From Pseudogymnoascus destructans (taxonomy: Eukaryota; Ascomycota; Leotiomycetes; Thelebolales; Thelebolaceae), in assembly GCF_001641265.1 (NCBI RefSeq), contig NW_020167521.1, positions 1,426,001-1,490,000 of the forward strand: 64,000 nt of DNA, given 5' to 3'. Under the pieces are notes generated by a model. It worked only from the letters and a program-made list of their open reading frames with translations, made no database searches and was not told the origin of the DNA. Each line of letters starts with the position of its first letter. Position 1 is the first letter of the stretch. Below are positions 45,189 through 56,939 of this stretch, one piece after another. The translations under genes and the position numbers were made by a program.

Positions 45189-45234
45189 ATTTTGGCGCTT
45201 TCGCTTGTTTGGCGCTTTCGCTATACATGTACGT
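45189..45234. repeat. Right terminal inverted repeat, 46 bp
   Basis: Exact reverse complement of 43375-43420; followed by the TA target duplication. Confidence 0.95.
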
Positions 45235-45569
45235 TATTGTTTCTAGATAAATAATTCCTTTCGCCACGGACACCTTGAAGAATAAAATACAGAATATTGT
45301 AGGTCATGACTTGGAGCCAAATTATGATAAGGCTGTATAAGAGCTGAAAAGTACCAGCGTTGGTAGGCGATAATATGACGAGGGTAGGTAGGTGGCTGTC
45401 AGTGGCTGATGAGCTACGCCAGAACAAGTAAAACGAGGTTTGTAATGCATCGGCTTGGGGACAAACTTAAGGCGGCGATGCTCACCAGCGAGGCTGGATG
45501 TTACTGACCAAAGAGTAAGTGTCTTCTACATACATTCCTTCTTTACGTATATGCCTTTCAGCTACAAAC
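45235..45569. other. Intergenic between transposon and pseudogene
   Basis: No feature is recognised in these 335 bp. Confidence 0.5.
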
Positions 45570-47427
45570 ATGGTATCGAGTCGCCCCCCGACATGGCGGC
45601 GGATCCAGAACATCCCAGCCCACTTCACCGAGGCGCGGCTCAAATCATGCTTCCACAGCGACGACAAGAAGTGTATTCAGATCAAGTCGCTCGTGCCAGA
45701 CGTAAGCAACTACGATGGGGATGGCACGCTAACAGCGACAATGCTGTTCTCGCCGCAGGAGCTGCGGGAGCCGCGGGAGCCGCGGGCTGAGGAATATGAC
45801 GACTTCGACATGGACAAGGACTTTATCGGCTTCACGCCGCTCAACAATCCAGGCAAGGATGTCTGCGCGGAGTAAGTGCTGACGTGAAAAAAGAGGGGAA
45901 AAGAAGAGAAATGGAAAGTAGGGCAACTTTACTGATATAAGGCAATTGTAGCATTATCGCAGTCACCGGGCTATGAGTCGCAGCTGCACGGCGCCAACAC
46001 AGCCAAGAGCATTATCTCGGACTATGGGAACAGCTTTACTCTGAGCCTAATGGATCTAAGAGACCATCCATCTGTACGCTCTTTCCCTATTTCCCCCCTT
46101 CTAATCTTTCTATAATTATAACGGCTACTAACGTTCTCATTAGTGTGCAGGGATAGGCCTCTTATCCTAATTGTACATGAAGACTTCTAACTTCTTATGG
46201 ATAACCTAGACTAACCATCTGAGTAGGGCCATAGCCTCGGTGCCATTATCATCAAACAGGTAATCATGACTCCTTTGTATCTAAATTCCATGTTAACCCC
46301 CCTAGGCCATCACTGATCTAGAGCCCAGCACCGCTCACGCCTCCTAGTGCGCACCCTCATCTTCTTTGTGGCCCCACACAACGGGCTCGAAGTGACAGCA
46401 TTAGAGACACTTGTGAAGGGCCGCCCAACACAGACGCTGATCAGCGAGCTGAAGCGCGAATCGCCGTCTATCACAGCGGTTCCGACACGTGGCCAAGGAC
46501 ATGGCAATCCACACGTACTATGAATCGCGGCCAACGAGCACGGTGGCAGAGGGGCTGGACGGTCAGTGGGAGCGGCACGGCGAGGCAAAAGTGATGGTGG
46601 AGCGGTCGTCGGCGCAGCTCAACTTCGAACCAGAGAAACGTGCAAGGAAGTCTACGGCGACCAGAAGGAGATCGCGCGGCTGCGGTGCGGCCAGGGTGGT
46701 GTCTATCCCAACATACTGCGCATGATTAAGGAGGCGCTGGTGGACCGTCATCTCAGCTTCCTGCGCCTCAATATCACCTGCCAGCACCGACCGCGCCGCC
46801 GCAGCAAACTGGTGCCCAGGTAGTTGAGCTGGAGGCGCTGGCAACCAAGATTGTGGCGGAGGAGGCATCGGCTGTGAAGCCAGATCCCGGTGTCAGAGGC
46901 GGCAAAAACACCACCGAGTACAGGTGGGACTACGAGGGCGGCGACCATCTAATATGCGACATCTGCTACGACGAGTTCCCTAAGAGCGAGGAGCACTTTC
47001 AATGCTCCATCTGTAGGGATGGCAACTACAACATCTGCCGAGACTGTGACACCCCGTGTCTAGGGGGTCATGACATGACGTTGCGCTGCCAAAGGATAAT
47101 GAGAACAACAACCAAGAAAAGGACAAGGCCGGCTCTAGATTGATAGCCAATTGCGCCGTGTGTTGCTATGTCTTCCTTGACAACAGGTTCCGCTTCTACT
47201 GCGCTTCCTGCAACTTTAATATCTGCCTAGCCTGCCGCAAGTCAGGCAACATCTGCGTTAGGGGCCACCTGCTAGCGACGCCTGTGGTCGCAAATAGAAC
47301 TTACCCTGCTCACTCTCAAGTAAACCTAGGAGTACCCACGAGGCGACTAAGGTCATCCGCGAGGCAGCAAAAGTCACCCACGACGCGGGAAAAGTCGCCC
47401 ATGAGGCCGTTATGGTCCCCGTTCTAG
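45570..47427 (+). pseudogene. Broken SERAC1-like hydrolase / ZZ-type zinc-finger gene
   Basis: Pieces of a typical fungal multidomain protein appear in order. The start is MVSSRPPTWRRIQNIPAHFT, then IQIKSLVPDV and DFIGFTPLNNP; after an intron comes DIIAVTGL, then an abrupt jump to YESQLHGANTAKSIISDYG. Next is RPLILIGHSLGAIIIKQ, assembled across two good introns, then RTLIFFVAPHNGLEV, HVAKDMAIHTYYESRP and RLRCGQGGVYPNILRMIKEAL. Two Cys-rich ZZ-like modules follow (CDICYDEFPKSEEHFQCSIC; CAVCCYVFLDNRFRFYCASC). Lesions: internal deletion near 45972, an in-frame TAG near 46345, and frameshifts near 46485 and 46645. The intact relative would be a SERAC1-like alpha/beta-hydrolase with C-terminal zinc fingers. 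Confidence 0.78.
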
Positions 47428-47656
47428 GCTATAAATATTAGCATAATTGAGGGCAAAGAGCAACTACATTGCAAGCTTGTATATAACATAGCGGACGGGA
47501 TACCTATTCCATTGAGTCTATAGTCGTATGTAGAAGATGCTTGCATATCCGTCTTCGAAACGTATGAACAGCCTCCCTCGCCTTTAATCTCTCAACTTAC
47601 ACGTCTAAATTGGAAGCTCCTGTAAATGCTACAACTAAAGCCTACCTTCTCCTCCG

Positions 47657-49099
47657 CTATTTACATTCCCTCGCCCACTCCGGAACAACTCTCTTCAAAT
47701 ACCTCATAAACTTCCACAACCCAACCGAACTCTCCACATTCCCCTCCTTATCCGTAACCCGTTCAGGCCACGCAATCCCAACCCCCTTCAACCCCCTAAT
47801 CTCCCCAAACTCATCCCTCAGCCCCCCCGTCAACCCATCCGCCTCAATCCTCCCAATCCCCTCCCCCTCCAACCCAGCCCTCTCAGCCCTCCTCTCCAAC
47901 CTCGGCAAATCCCCCTTCTCAAACCCAACCGCCTCACAAATCATATCCACCCCCTTCCCCCCAAGCTCCCTCTCATACGCCACCTTCTCCCCCTCACCCG
48001 GCGTCGTGAAAATCTTCCGGACATACTCTTTCACGTTACTCTGTTCCCAAACCCCCTCCTCCAGATTCTCCCTCGCCCAAACAGCCGTCTCACCTTTCAA
48101 CCCAGTATTATCCCTCAATATCCAATCCCCCTTGTCAACCGCATACCGTAGCGGATGCCGACTAAACCACTTCACGCGCAGCCCAGGGTGTGTGCTTCGC
48201 GCTAGCTCGTAGAGGTTCCGTAGGACGAGGATGGCGGAGTGGGAGGCGCCTACAAGGCCAATTTTCACGTCCCGATTCCGGGGTAGCGCCTTCGCCAGCG
48301 CCGTGGGGCTGAGCGCGGTGTCGAGGTGTAGGGGCGAGAGATGGGTATACGTATCCGGCAGCCGCGGCGGGAGCGGACGCGCTCCGGTTGCAAGGACGAG
48401 AAGACGCGTCGTGGGAGCGCCAACCTGCTTCCCCTGTCCGGCGGCAGTCGGACGCGTAGTAACGCTCCACACGCCCTCCTGATTCAACGACCCAGCTTCC
48501 ACATGTCCGTACTCCATAACCACATCCGCTTCCCTCCCTAATCCCGCCGTGAGCTCAACACACATATCCCCCGCGGCAGCGAGGTCACACCCGGTGTCCT
48601 GGTCCATAGCCTGTAGCGCCGCGTAGGCCGGGGGCGTGGGGTCTTGATCTGCGATCTTGCGGAAGGCGGCTGTGGCGCGCGCGAAGGCGATGAAGAGGGA
48701 GACTTTGGTGTTACTGTCATGTCGTTAATATAGTATTTCTGGAAGTTGGGGGGGGGGAGGGTCATGTGATGTGACGCACCTTGGGACCTCCCTGTATTGC
48801 GCGTTGAGTCGGCCACCTTGGAATTCATGGTCTATCCATAGGATGGGTTTGACGTCCTCGTCGAGGAGGGTTCCAACTGTGGCTAGGCCGGCGGGGCCGC
48901 CGCCGACGACGATTGCGCCGTAGTGGTGCCTGGGGGCTGAGGGGTGAGCATCATGGATGACTCGCCCGACGCTTCCTAGCTTCTTTGTCTCGACGGTGAA
49001 TCTACGGAAGCCCGCATGATCTAGTGGTACCCTCCATGTAGCGGTTGCCCTTCGATGGAGGTGCCTTAGAACAGAAGGATTCCTGTGAATGGGGACCAT
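47657..49099 (-). CDS. FAD-dependent pyridine-nucleotide oxidoreductase-like protein
   Basis: Exons 49099-48780 and 48713-47657 (66-bp intron) give 458 residues. A basic N-terminus (HRNPSVLRHLHRRATATWR) suggests mitochondrial import. The FAD dinucleotide-binding motif IVVGGGPAGLATVG lies at about residues 63-76. A second Rossmann motif, GLVGASHSAILVLRNLYE, near residue 250 fits NAD(P)H binding, and LVLATGARP is the typical linker between them. The layout resembles flavin monooxygenases and SidA/lysine-hydroxylase-like enzymes, but the exact family and substrate are not assigned. The donor reads GTGCGT; the intron carries a pyrimidine run. Confidence 0.82.
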
Positions 49100-49644
49100 G
49101 GTGGGTAATTCTGAGGAGGTGCCTATATTTTTACGGGTTGCCAGACGTTAGAATACGCGTTATCACGCGTTATCACGTGGTTTGAGTCATGTTGAAGCCC
49201 CCCTTTTTTTAACATTTTAAAAAATAAAGCGAGTAGGATCGACCGTAGGTTACTACAAGTCTATGTAGCTCTATTCGTTACTGATTACGCGGTTGAAACA
49301 GTAAGTGGCACGGTTCTTGGAACATTTCTGGTAGAGTTTTTGGTGGTGACCGCGTACTGATCACCCTCGTGGCAAGGGGCTTAGAGCGCCTCAGCGGGGT
49401 AAAGGACGATATTATGTGATTTCATGCTTTTATACTTGGCAAATCCATCCCAGGGGATTATTGTACCCCCCTAGTATACATAGAAACCCAGCCGAAAAAC
49501 CCCTTCATGTGTATACCCTTGTTGCCAGACCCCCCCCACGCTTTAAACGCTAACCGAATACCCTTAAAAATTCAAACACCACACAAAACCCCATATAAAT
49601 CCAACAAGCCAACCCCCCAGAAATCACACAAATCCCCTATTCCC
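49100..49644. other. Intergenic, no gene seen
   Basis: Includes a short direct repeat GCGTTATCACGCGTTATCACG near 49158-49178 and C-rich runs. Nothing else is recognised. Confidence 0.5.
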
Positions 49645-52277
49645 CTATTCAAACCCCCTATTCTCCTTCTCATCCCTCCCATACTTCCCCTTCCCCCAAG
49701 CGCTCCGCGGCTGCGCCGTATCCCGATACGCCTCATTCTTCACCGGCGTCCTGCGCGCCGGTATACTCGTATCACTTCCATCATCGCTATCACTCTCCTC
49801 CTCTCCCCTCACCTCCCTCACCTCCCCCACCTTCTCCCCCGGCCGCGGCGAGCTACGCGCAGGCAGCGCAGTTGGCCTCCCACACACCCCCGCACTCTTC
49901 CTTGAGTCAGGCGGAACATCCGCCGACGACGGGGCAGGCGCTTTCTGCGGCGCTTGCGCGACTACTTTCTCCTGGGGCGGGGTATGCGAATACGACGACG
50001 AATCGGACAGAATCTGGATCAAACCCCCCGTCCTCGCGCTCGTCTTCCTCTCCACGCCATTCACCCCCAACTGTCCGCCGCCACCCTGAAGATTCTCCCA
50101 CTGTGCTTGCGCCTCGCGGACAGGGACTTTTTTATGCGATTTCAGAACCCCGAATGTACCCGCTGCGTCGTGGGTGGGGTGGCCAGGGTGGTAGGGCGGG
50201 TGTGCGGGGTGCGCGGGTTCCCGCCGGTCTTGGTCAACGTAGAAAGGGGGGGCGGCGTAGGTTTGCATTCGTGCTACTGGGGCGTGATGTCTATCGCAGC
50301 GGCCGTGCGGGGTAGATACGCTGGGCTCAGTATTGACGCTTGTAAACCCTCCCGTCGGGGTTTGGTGGTGCTGGTAACTCGGTTGCCGGTACGGGTCATG
50401 TTGTGGCGTACCGTGAGGTGGTCGCTGGGCATGCAGCGGTAGCGGCGGTCTCGAACGCGGAATGATACCGTTCTGCCTCTGTGCCGTCGTCGGGCGATTA
50501 TCTGATTTCAGCACCTGGTCGGGATGAGGAAGTTGTTGCGCCCCGTTGAAACCAGGACGTGGATACTCCACGCTGCGACTGCGCTCCGAGTCATCGCGGA
50601 GCGGGTCGTACATCGACGGATTTCTCCCCCTAACCTCCACTTCGCCCGTACGCCTCCTCTTCGAGTCCGGCTCGCTCGGCTCCGCGCGGCATGGAGCAAT
50701 GCGGTTTATCGCTGCGAACCCATTCGTGCTCGGCGGCGCATCGACCATCGAGATATCAACCCCACCACTAGCCGTGCGTATGGCGTTCGCGGTGGCGACC
50801 TTGGAGCGGCGGACTTGCACGCCGTATTCGCGGCGGATGATGGATTTGCGGGTTGAGCTTCCCGCTTTGAGGCGCTTGATCTCGGCGTGGCGGTCGGCGG
50901 AGGAGAGGTGGGGGGATACTTTTGCGAGGACGGATTCGAAGCGGCGTTCTTCCTTTTCGAGTTTTGCGTTCATTTCGGTGAATTGTTCGGGGGTGAGGGC
51001 GACGGATGGTTTGGAGCCTGAGGAGGGCGTGGATTGCGGTTGCGGTTGGTATTGCTGTGGCGATGGGTGCATGGGTAGTGGTTTGGGAGAGGCTTTGAAT
51101 TCTGTGAAGCGCGCTGCTGGCATTTGCGCGTTCCGAGGAGGAGAATAGGTGCGAACGTTCAAGGCCCCGGGGTATGGCTCTGATTTAAGAAGCTCTCTGG
51201 GTGTTAGGTTTCGTGGAGGCTTGGCATATTTTGCTGCCTGCTCAGCTTGAAGCTGGGCGTTGGGAGACGACATCGCTGAGGTTTCATGGCCCTTGCAAAC
51301 ATTGTTCAATCGGTGCTAAGAGGCTGTTAGCAGGTCACAGTGCATAACCCGTGGGCAATACATACATAAGTGAGACCCCCAGATGTTGTAAACCCCTTTG
51401 AGCATAGATCACACCAAAACTTCAAAGGAGCAGTCGGTTTTTGTCTCTCACAGACCTTACGATCCATATGATACTTCAATCCAGCAGATTGGAGAAACGT
51501 CGCGCCGCAAGCCGGGCACACCTTGCGTTTACTCTTGCGCTTGGCATGTCCCTCAGTCTGGCTAAACACCGTCTGCGACCCCTGGCGCGCATCATCCTGC
51601 TCCTTCATCCTGAACTCCATCAACCTCTCCTTCGCCCAGCTATCCTTCCGCGCACCACCCTCCACCTCCAACACTTCAGGCACCTCGACCTGCAATTTCT
51701 CTTCCGCCTCCTCCTCCGTGTCGTTCGGCTCATCCGCCTCCGCCCTCTCTGCTGGCACGACCATCTCATCCGCCTCAACCAAGTCCATCTCATCATACCC
51801 CAACCGTCTCGCCTTAGCCAACGCCGCCACCAAATCCTTCGCGCTAATACTCTCCAACCTCATCGCCATCGCCTGATCCAGAAAGGCCTTGCAGTGCTCA
51901 CTCGCCACCTCCAAGATCCTCTCCTGCTCATCCTCCAAGGTCCTAGTCATCACGTGATCTGAAGTCCGCCCCATGAGACTACGAATGAAGAACGACTCAT
52001 CGCTGGATGAGCCCAGGAGGCATTTGCGCCAGTTTTGGCGCACGCCGGCGCGGGCTGCGGCGGGTGAGATGGAGGCGACTACGGCGTTGAAGTTGGAGAG
52101 CTCGCGGTCGTAGAGCTCGTTGTGGTGACCCGAGCCGCTTGATGGTGCGGGTGATGGGTGGCCAGATGAGGGTGGCGCATCGTGTGTTTTGGCGTGTGAG
52201 GTGGTGGAAGTTTTGTCGACTTTGTGGCTTTGGTTAGTCGGCGGCGCTTCAGGATCGAGATCCATGGGCTGTTGCAT
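49645..52277 (-). CDS. C2HC/C2H2-type zinc-finger protein
   Basis: Exons 52277-51366 and 51315-49645 (50-bp intron) give 860 residues. Two fingers lie back to back: VCPACGATFLQSAGLKYHM ending RKVC, and FWCDLCSKGFTTSGGLTYH ending NNVC. Both have Cys as the last ligand (H-x5-C) rather than His. The intron falls between the Tyr and the ligand His of finger 2, so reading either ORF alone loses the second finger. The N-terminal part has helical blocks (QNWRKCLLG, ERILEVASEHCKAFLDQAM, SAKDLVAALAKARRLGY) that could be a histone-fold-like unit; this is a guess. The long C-terminal part is Pro/Ser/His-rich and probably disordered, ending in a charged KYGRDEKENRGFE. A DNA-binding or chromatin role is inferred. 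Confidence 0.85.
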
Positions 52278-52909
52278 TTTGAGGGTGTTAGAGGGTGCAC
52301 ATCAGACCCTTGCTGTGATAACCGGTTGATGATTTGTTGCGCGATAGGTGAAGTCAGGGAGCTCGCGGGGTGATTATAACTTATGACCGACCGGCCCTTT
52401 TGAAGAATAATGAGGGACCAACCCTTTGACACGAACAAGAAAGAAGAACAAGTGATTTTGAGTTAAAAGAGGGAACAAAGAGTTTCACGCCACGGAGAGA
52501 GAGAGAGATTATGATTTGAAAGCAGCGAAAGTGACCATTGGGGGTGGGAGGTATGTATATTATCGATTATGGACAAGCCAACCTTTTTAAGAGTTCATGG
52601 GTGGATCAGTCTACAGATATGGGTTAGGATCAGTTTGTATTAAAGGAAAAAAGTCTAGAGGCAAAAAAGGACGTTGCTACATACCTATCTACCTACAACG
52701 CTACAAACCACGCCGGGCCCGGCGTATTAAAGAGTAAGAAAGGAATAAGATGGGACAGAGAGAGATGATTGGTCGTATCAACTGTATTAATTTCTAAATA
52801 GTACACTATTGATAAGTAAGCGTCAGATTAATTTAGTACGAAGTAGAGTATGAGCGACGTAGTAGGTAACAAAAATCTAACAAATCAGACAAATCAGACT
52901 AGCCAGAGT
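52278..52909. other. Intergenic, no gene seen
   Basis: Upstream of the zinc-finger gene; it includes a GA run at about 52495-52505. No gene is recognised. Confidence 0.5.
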
Positions 52910-53725
52910 AGTAGGTAGAGTAGGGAGTAGGTAGAGTAGGGAGTAGGTAGAGTAGGGAGTAGGTAGAGTAGGGAGTAGGTAGAGTAGGGAGTAGGTAGAG
53001 TAGGGAGTAGGTAGAGTAGGGAGAGTAGGTAGTAGGTAGTAGGTAGAGTAGGGAGAGTAGGGAGAGTAGGTAGAGTAGGTAGAGTAGATAGAGTAGGTAG
53101 AGTAGGTAGAGTAGGTAGTAGAGTAGGGAGAGTAGGTAGAGTAGGTAGAGTAGGGAGAGTAGGGAGAGTAGGTAGAGTAGGTAGAGTAGGGAGAGTAGGG
53201 AGAGTAGGGAGAGTAGGTAGAGTAGGGAGAGTAGGTAGAGTAGGGAGAGTAGGGAGAGTAGGGAGGAAGAGTAGGTAGTAGGGTAGGTAGAGTAGGGACA
53301 GTATAGGGAGAGTAGCCAGAGTAGGGACGGACAGTAGCTAGCCAGACTACCCAGACTAACCAGAGTAGGCAGCGTAGCCAGAGTAGACAGAGTAGCTAGA
53401 GTAGGGAGAGTAGCCAGAGTAGGCAGACTAACCAGAGTAGGCAGACTAACCAGAGTAGGCAGACTAACAAGACCAACCAGACTAACAAGACCAACCAGAC
53501 TAACCAGAGTAGGCAGACTAACGAGACCAACCAGACTAACCCACCAGACTAACCAGACACCAGACTAACCAGACCAGACTAACCAAACTAACCAGACCAA
53601 CTAGACTAACCAGACCAGACTAACCAAACTAACCAGACCAACTAGACTAACCAGACCAGACTAACCAAACTAACCAGACCAACCAGCTAACCAAACTAAC
53701 CAGACCAACTAGAGTAGGCAGAGTA
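52910..53725 (+). repeat. Large degenerate minisatellite, AGTAGG(T/G)AGAG to CCAGACTAA
   Basis: About 800 bp of 5-11-bp words. The left half is purine-rich (GTAGGTAGAGTAGGGAGAG), with no C for long stretches. From about 53290 the unit changes stepwise to CCAGAGTAGGCAGACTAA and then CCAGACTAACCAGACCAA. It looks like one array that diverged by gradual substitution and slippage. Confidence 0.95.
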
Positions 53726-53727
53726 GC

Positions 53728-53811
53728 CAGACAACCAGACAACCAGACAACCAGACAACCAGACAACCAGACAACCAGACAACCAGACAACCAGACAACC
53801 AGACAACCAGA
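53728..53811 (+). repeat. 8-bp tandem repeat ACAACCAG
   Basis: About ten near-perfect copies of ACAACCAG at the right end of the larger array. No spacers, so not CRISPR-like. Confidence 0.95.
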
Positions 53812-54022
53812 CTAACCAGACTCCCATTGAGAATTATAATTAGTTTCCTAGGGGATATACTACTCGCACTGATATATAGTGACTTTGAGATACTCGGAGT
53901 ATTATATTATGGTATTGTATGGTATTGTACAGTACATACTAATACCATGTCTATTTTGACACAGTATCTCCAATATTAGATCGAAAAAAAGGGAGAGGAA
54001 AAATGTGATTAATCAAAACCCC

Positions 54023-54124
54023 ATCCATACCCATAACCATCCATACCCATAACCATCCATACCCATAACCATCCATACCCATAACCATCCATACCCATAA
54101 CCATCCATACCCATAACCATCCAT
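54023..54124 (+). repeat. 16-bp tandem repeat CCATACCCATAACCAT
   Basis: Six near-perfect copies. An apparent minus-strand ORF through it (Tyr/Gly/Trp/Met repeats) is an artefact of the repeat. Confidence 0.95.
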
Positions 54125-54446
54125 CACCCATCTCTGCGCCCAATTACGCAATATGCATTATGCATGAGGCCTGATTATGCATAGCGCCAACCTGCTAACC
54201 AACAATCCGAGTTTACTAGCTGATCTCGGTTTCCTTTTCGTCACCACATCACCCGCAAAAAAGGACATCTGCCCTTCGCTTAGGAATATTGAAAAAAAAA
54301 AGTATAATTGATGTACTATATTGTACTGTACGTTACATTACGGTATACGGTACTCTACTCACGCCACTCTATTACCATACCAACGCCCCCCTGCCCTTTA
54401 ACCTCTACAAATCAAACAATCAAAGCACCTTCCTTTATTCCAGCTC

Positions 54447-54550
54447 GATATCCATAATATCATAATATCCACAATATCCATAATATCTATAATATCCATA
54501 ATATCCATAATATCCATAATATCCATAATATCCATAATATCCATAATATA
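54447..54550 (+). repeat. 9-bp tandem repeat CCATAATAT
   Basis: About eleven copies of an AT-rich 9-bp unit. Confidence 0.95.
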
Positions 54551-55091
54551 TCTCAGACACTAATCCCCCTATCACCACCCTCCACGATCCACGATCCCCC
54601 ATCTCATCAGCTGGACAGGGCGCGACCGCAACCGCCCTTAAGCTACTGGAGTATTCCGTACATAGTATCTTAGAAAAAAATAACCCTCCATCACGTGCGA
54701 ACCAATAAAACCCGCTCCATTGCCGTTATGTGACACCTGTGAAACATCGCCAACACGCGAGTCCACTACAATAATTACTCTAGTCTACATCGTATAATAA
54801 AGAGACGCAGGAAACGGAAACAGTCGCATATATGCACACCCAATGGGCATCTCTGATGGCTTGTTATTCAGCTCAAGTAAATCATGGCTAACAAAAACAT
54901 AGCTGCACGTATCTTGCGCTAGACCAACGCCCTTCCACACTACAAATCCATGCTGCATGCATATCGTATAGTGTGCCTGTTATACAGCATTTGAACACGT
55001 CCGAGAAACCCATCCCCTCAGTATCAACACGTCCGAGAAATCCCCCGCGTCACAGCAGTACCACCGTCAAAAAACAGTTTCACTCACCACC
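54551..55091. other. Intergenic, no gene seen
   Basis: Includes a short direct repeat of ACACGTCCGAGAAA near 54990 and 55028. Probable 3' region of the next gene. Confidence 0.5.
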
Positions 55092-56939
55092 TCACCCCAT
55101 AACCCTCCTAACCCACAACCCACTCGGCTCATAAACCGCCCTCTCATCCGCCTTCTTCAGCGCCCTATGCAACTTCAACCCCACCTCATGTTCCTCCCTC
55201 CTAATCCCCGCCAAATCCCCCCTCAGCACCTCCACCCTCCTCTTCTCCTCCTCCCTCCTCGCCATCTCCGCTATCCTCGCCTCACTGCTCATCCCGCGCC
55301 CCAACCCCGTCATCTCCCCCGGCATCAGCTCCGTCATGCGTCGGATCGAGGAATCGATGTTACTCCGCTGCCTCGCGAGGTCATCGAGCTGCGCCTGCAG
55401 CAAGGCGACCTTGTCGAGCGCTTGGCCCTCTTCGGGGGACTTGGGGAGGGCTTTGGAGAGGGATGCGCGGTGGGTCATGCTGATGAATTTTGGGTCGCCG
55501 GAGGGGGGGTGGCGGAGCATGCCGGTGGTCCGGTCGAATGTGTAGCTTGGGGCGCCGACGGGGCGGCGGCGGTTGAGGATGGGAGAGTGGGCGGGGACGG
55601 AGCTGGTGTATTGGTAGGGCTCGGGGAGGGGAGGCACGGAGTCGGTGCTGGGGCGGGGAGAGGAGGTGGTGGTTGAGGGGGCGTAGGTGGTGACGCTGAA
55701 GCGGGAGACTTCTTGGGGTCGGCCGGAGGCGTTGCTGATCGAGACGTCTTTTAGGGCTTCGTGGAAGTTGCGCTCGATGGTAGAGACGGACGGTGGTAGG
55801 GTAGATTTGTCAGGCGTAGCTGGAGCGGCAATAGGTCGGCGCGCCTGCACTCGTTGTGATGGAAGGGAGTTTAAGGGCGAGGAGGGCTCGTAGTGTGGTG
55901 GTGGTTCTGGAGCTTCCGAGGTGGTGTTCAAGAAGTACTGCGGGCCACCGTGCGCGGTTGGTGATACAACGGGAGTCTCATTAGAAGGGGACGGAACTCT
56001 CGAACCACCCAGTGATGGGTTGGAGGGCACGCGCTTGCTGCTCTTTCTAGGGATTTGCAAGGGCAGCGCGGATGGGTTATCTTCAGGCGCCGGCACGATC
56101 GCCATCCTTCCACTAGACCCTTCCCACTCTGGCTTGCTGCCACCTGACTTATTACCCTCCTTCAGCTTCCGGACGCGGTCGCTAAACGCTGTCTGCGCCT
56201 TGGGAGCTGAGTGCGCTGCATTATATGAATCTTCTAGGTTCGTAACAACCGGCGTGAACTGTCCCGGTTGCACGGATGGCGGCCGGCCTTGCTCGTTAGC
56301 CCCCCCCGGGTAATCGTCCCATCGTGTCCCACTTGTCTTTCTCAGCCCAGCAGTAGCAGCAGCCGCTTGTTCCTCTCTCCGCGCAAGAAGGCCCGCTGTG
56401 GTGGCCTGTGCCTGGTTCCGCCGCTTCTCGCGTCGCGCAACTGGGATGCTGCTTTTGACCGGGTGCGCTGATAGCGCGGCTGGGACGTTACTTAGGTGTG
56501 TGTTATAGGATTGAGGGGCCATTTCACTTCGAGGCAGATCGGGTGAGCTGGGCGGGGATATCTCTATTTGCTCCTCGTAGCTCGAGACTTGTTCTTGGAA
56601 TGTCGCGGGGGCTGGATAGCGCGGGGAGTGTTGGGAGTATAAGGATGATGCTGGTCGGTATTTGCCTCCTTGTCGCGCTTGTGGTTGCTGTTCAGACTCA
56701 CTGCGATGTTGTTAGCGCCGGTATGTGGAGGTCATCCTGGTGTTTACTTACTTTGGCAGAGCTGGCAGGCCTCGTCCGTAATTACCATCCTGGGGTGAGA
56801 GAAAAGAATCCTGAGGGCCTTCTAGGGCGCCCCCATTGCTCCCAGGCAAGATAGGTTGGTTCTGGTGCTTCGCAGACTTGCCCTGCTGCATTCGTTTCCA
56901 CATTGTGGTTTGCGACAATGAGATAGAGGTCGATGGCAT
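55092..56939 (-). CDS. Uncharacterised Ser/Pro-rich protein with C-terminal coiled coil
   Basis: I do not recognise the family. Exons 56939-56752 and 56700-55092 (51-bp intron) give 598 residues. The first ATG of the spliced frame gives MPSTSISLSQTTMWKRM; an inner ATG (MWKRMQQGKSAKH, at 56903) is an equally good start. Most of the protein is Ser/Pro-rich and likely disordered. A coiled coil is predicted by eye at about residues 500-580 (LDKVALLQAQLDDLARQRSN, then ARREEEKRRVEVLRGDLAGI). A conserved-looking SYTFDRTTGMLRH lies just before it. The long internal ORF alone (starting MAPQSYNTHL) misses the first exon. Role unknown; a scaffold or cytoskeletal function would be a guess. Confidence 0.8.

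Larger units (their letters stand above)
43375..45234 (-). mobile_element. Complete pogo/Fot1-type DNA transposon
   Basis: An 1860-bp element flanked by TA on both sides (43373-43374 and 45235-45236), the usual target duplication of this superfamily. Perfect 46-bp terminal inverted repeats bound a single transposase frame read on the minus strand. The ends are undamaged, but the transposase has two nonsense codons. Confidence 0.92.

Noticed and set aside
53728..53811. Regular short repeats as a possible CRISPR array
   Set aside because: Head-to-tail 8-bp units without spacers, in a eukaryotic genome.
53951..54151. Tyr/Gly/Trp/Met-repeat ORF on the minus strand
   Set aside because: Product of the 16-bp tandem repeat.
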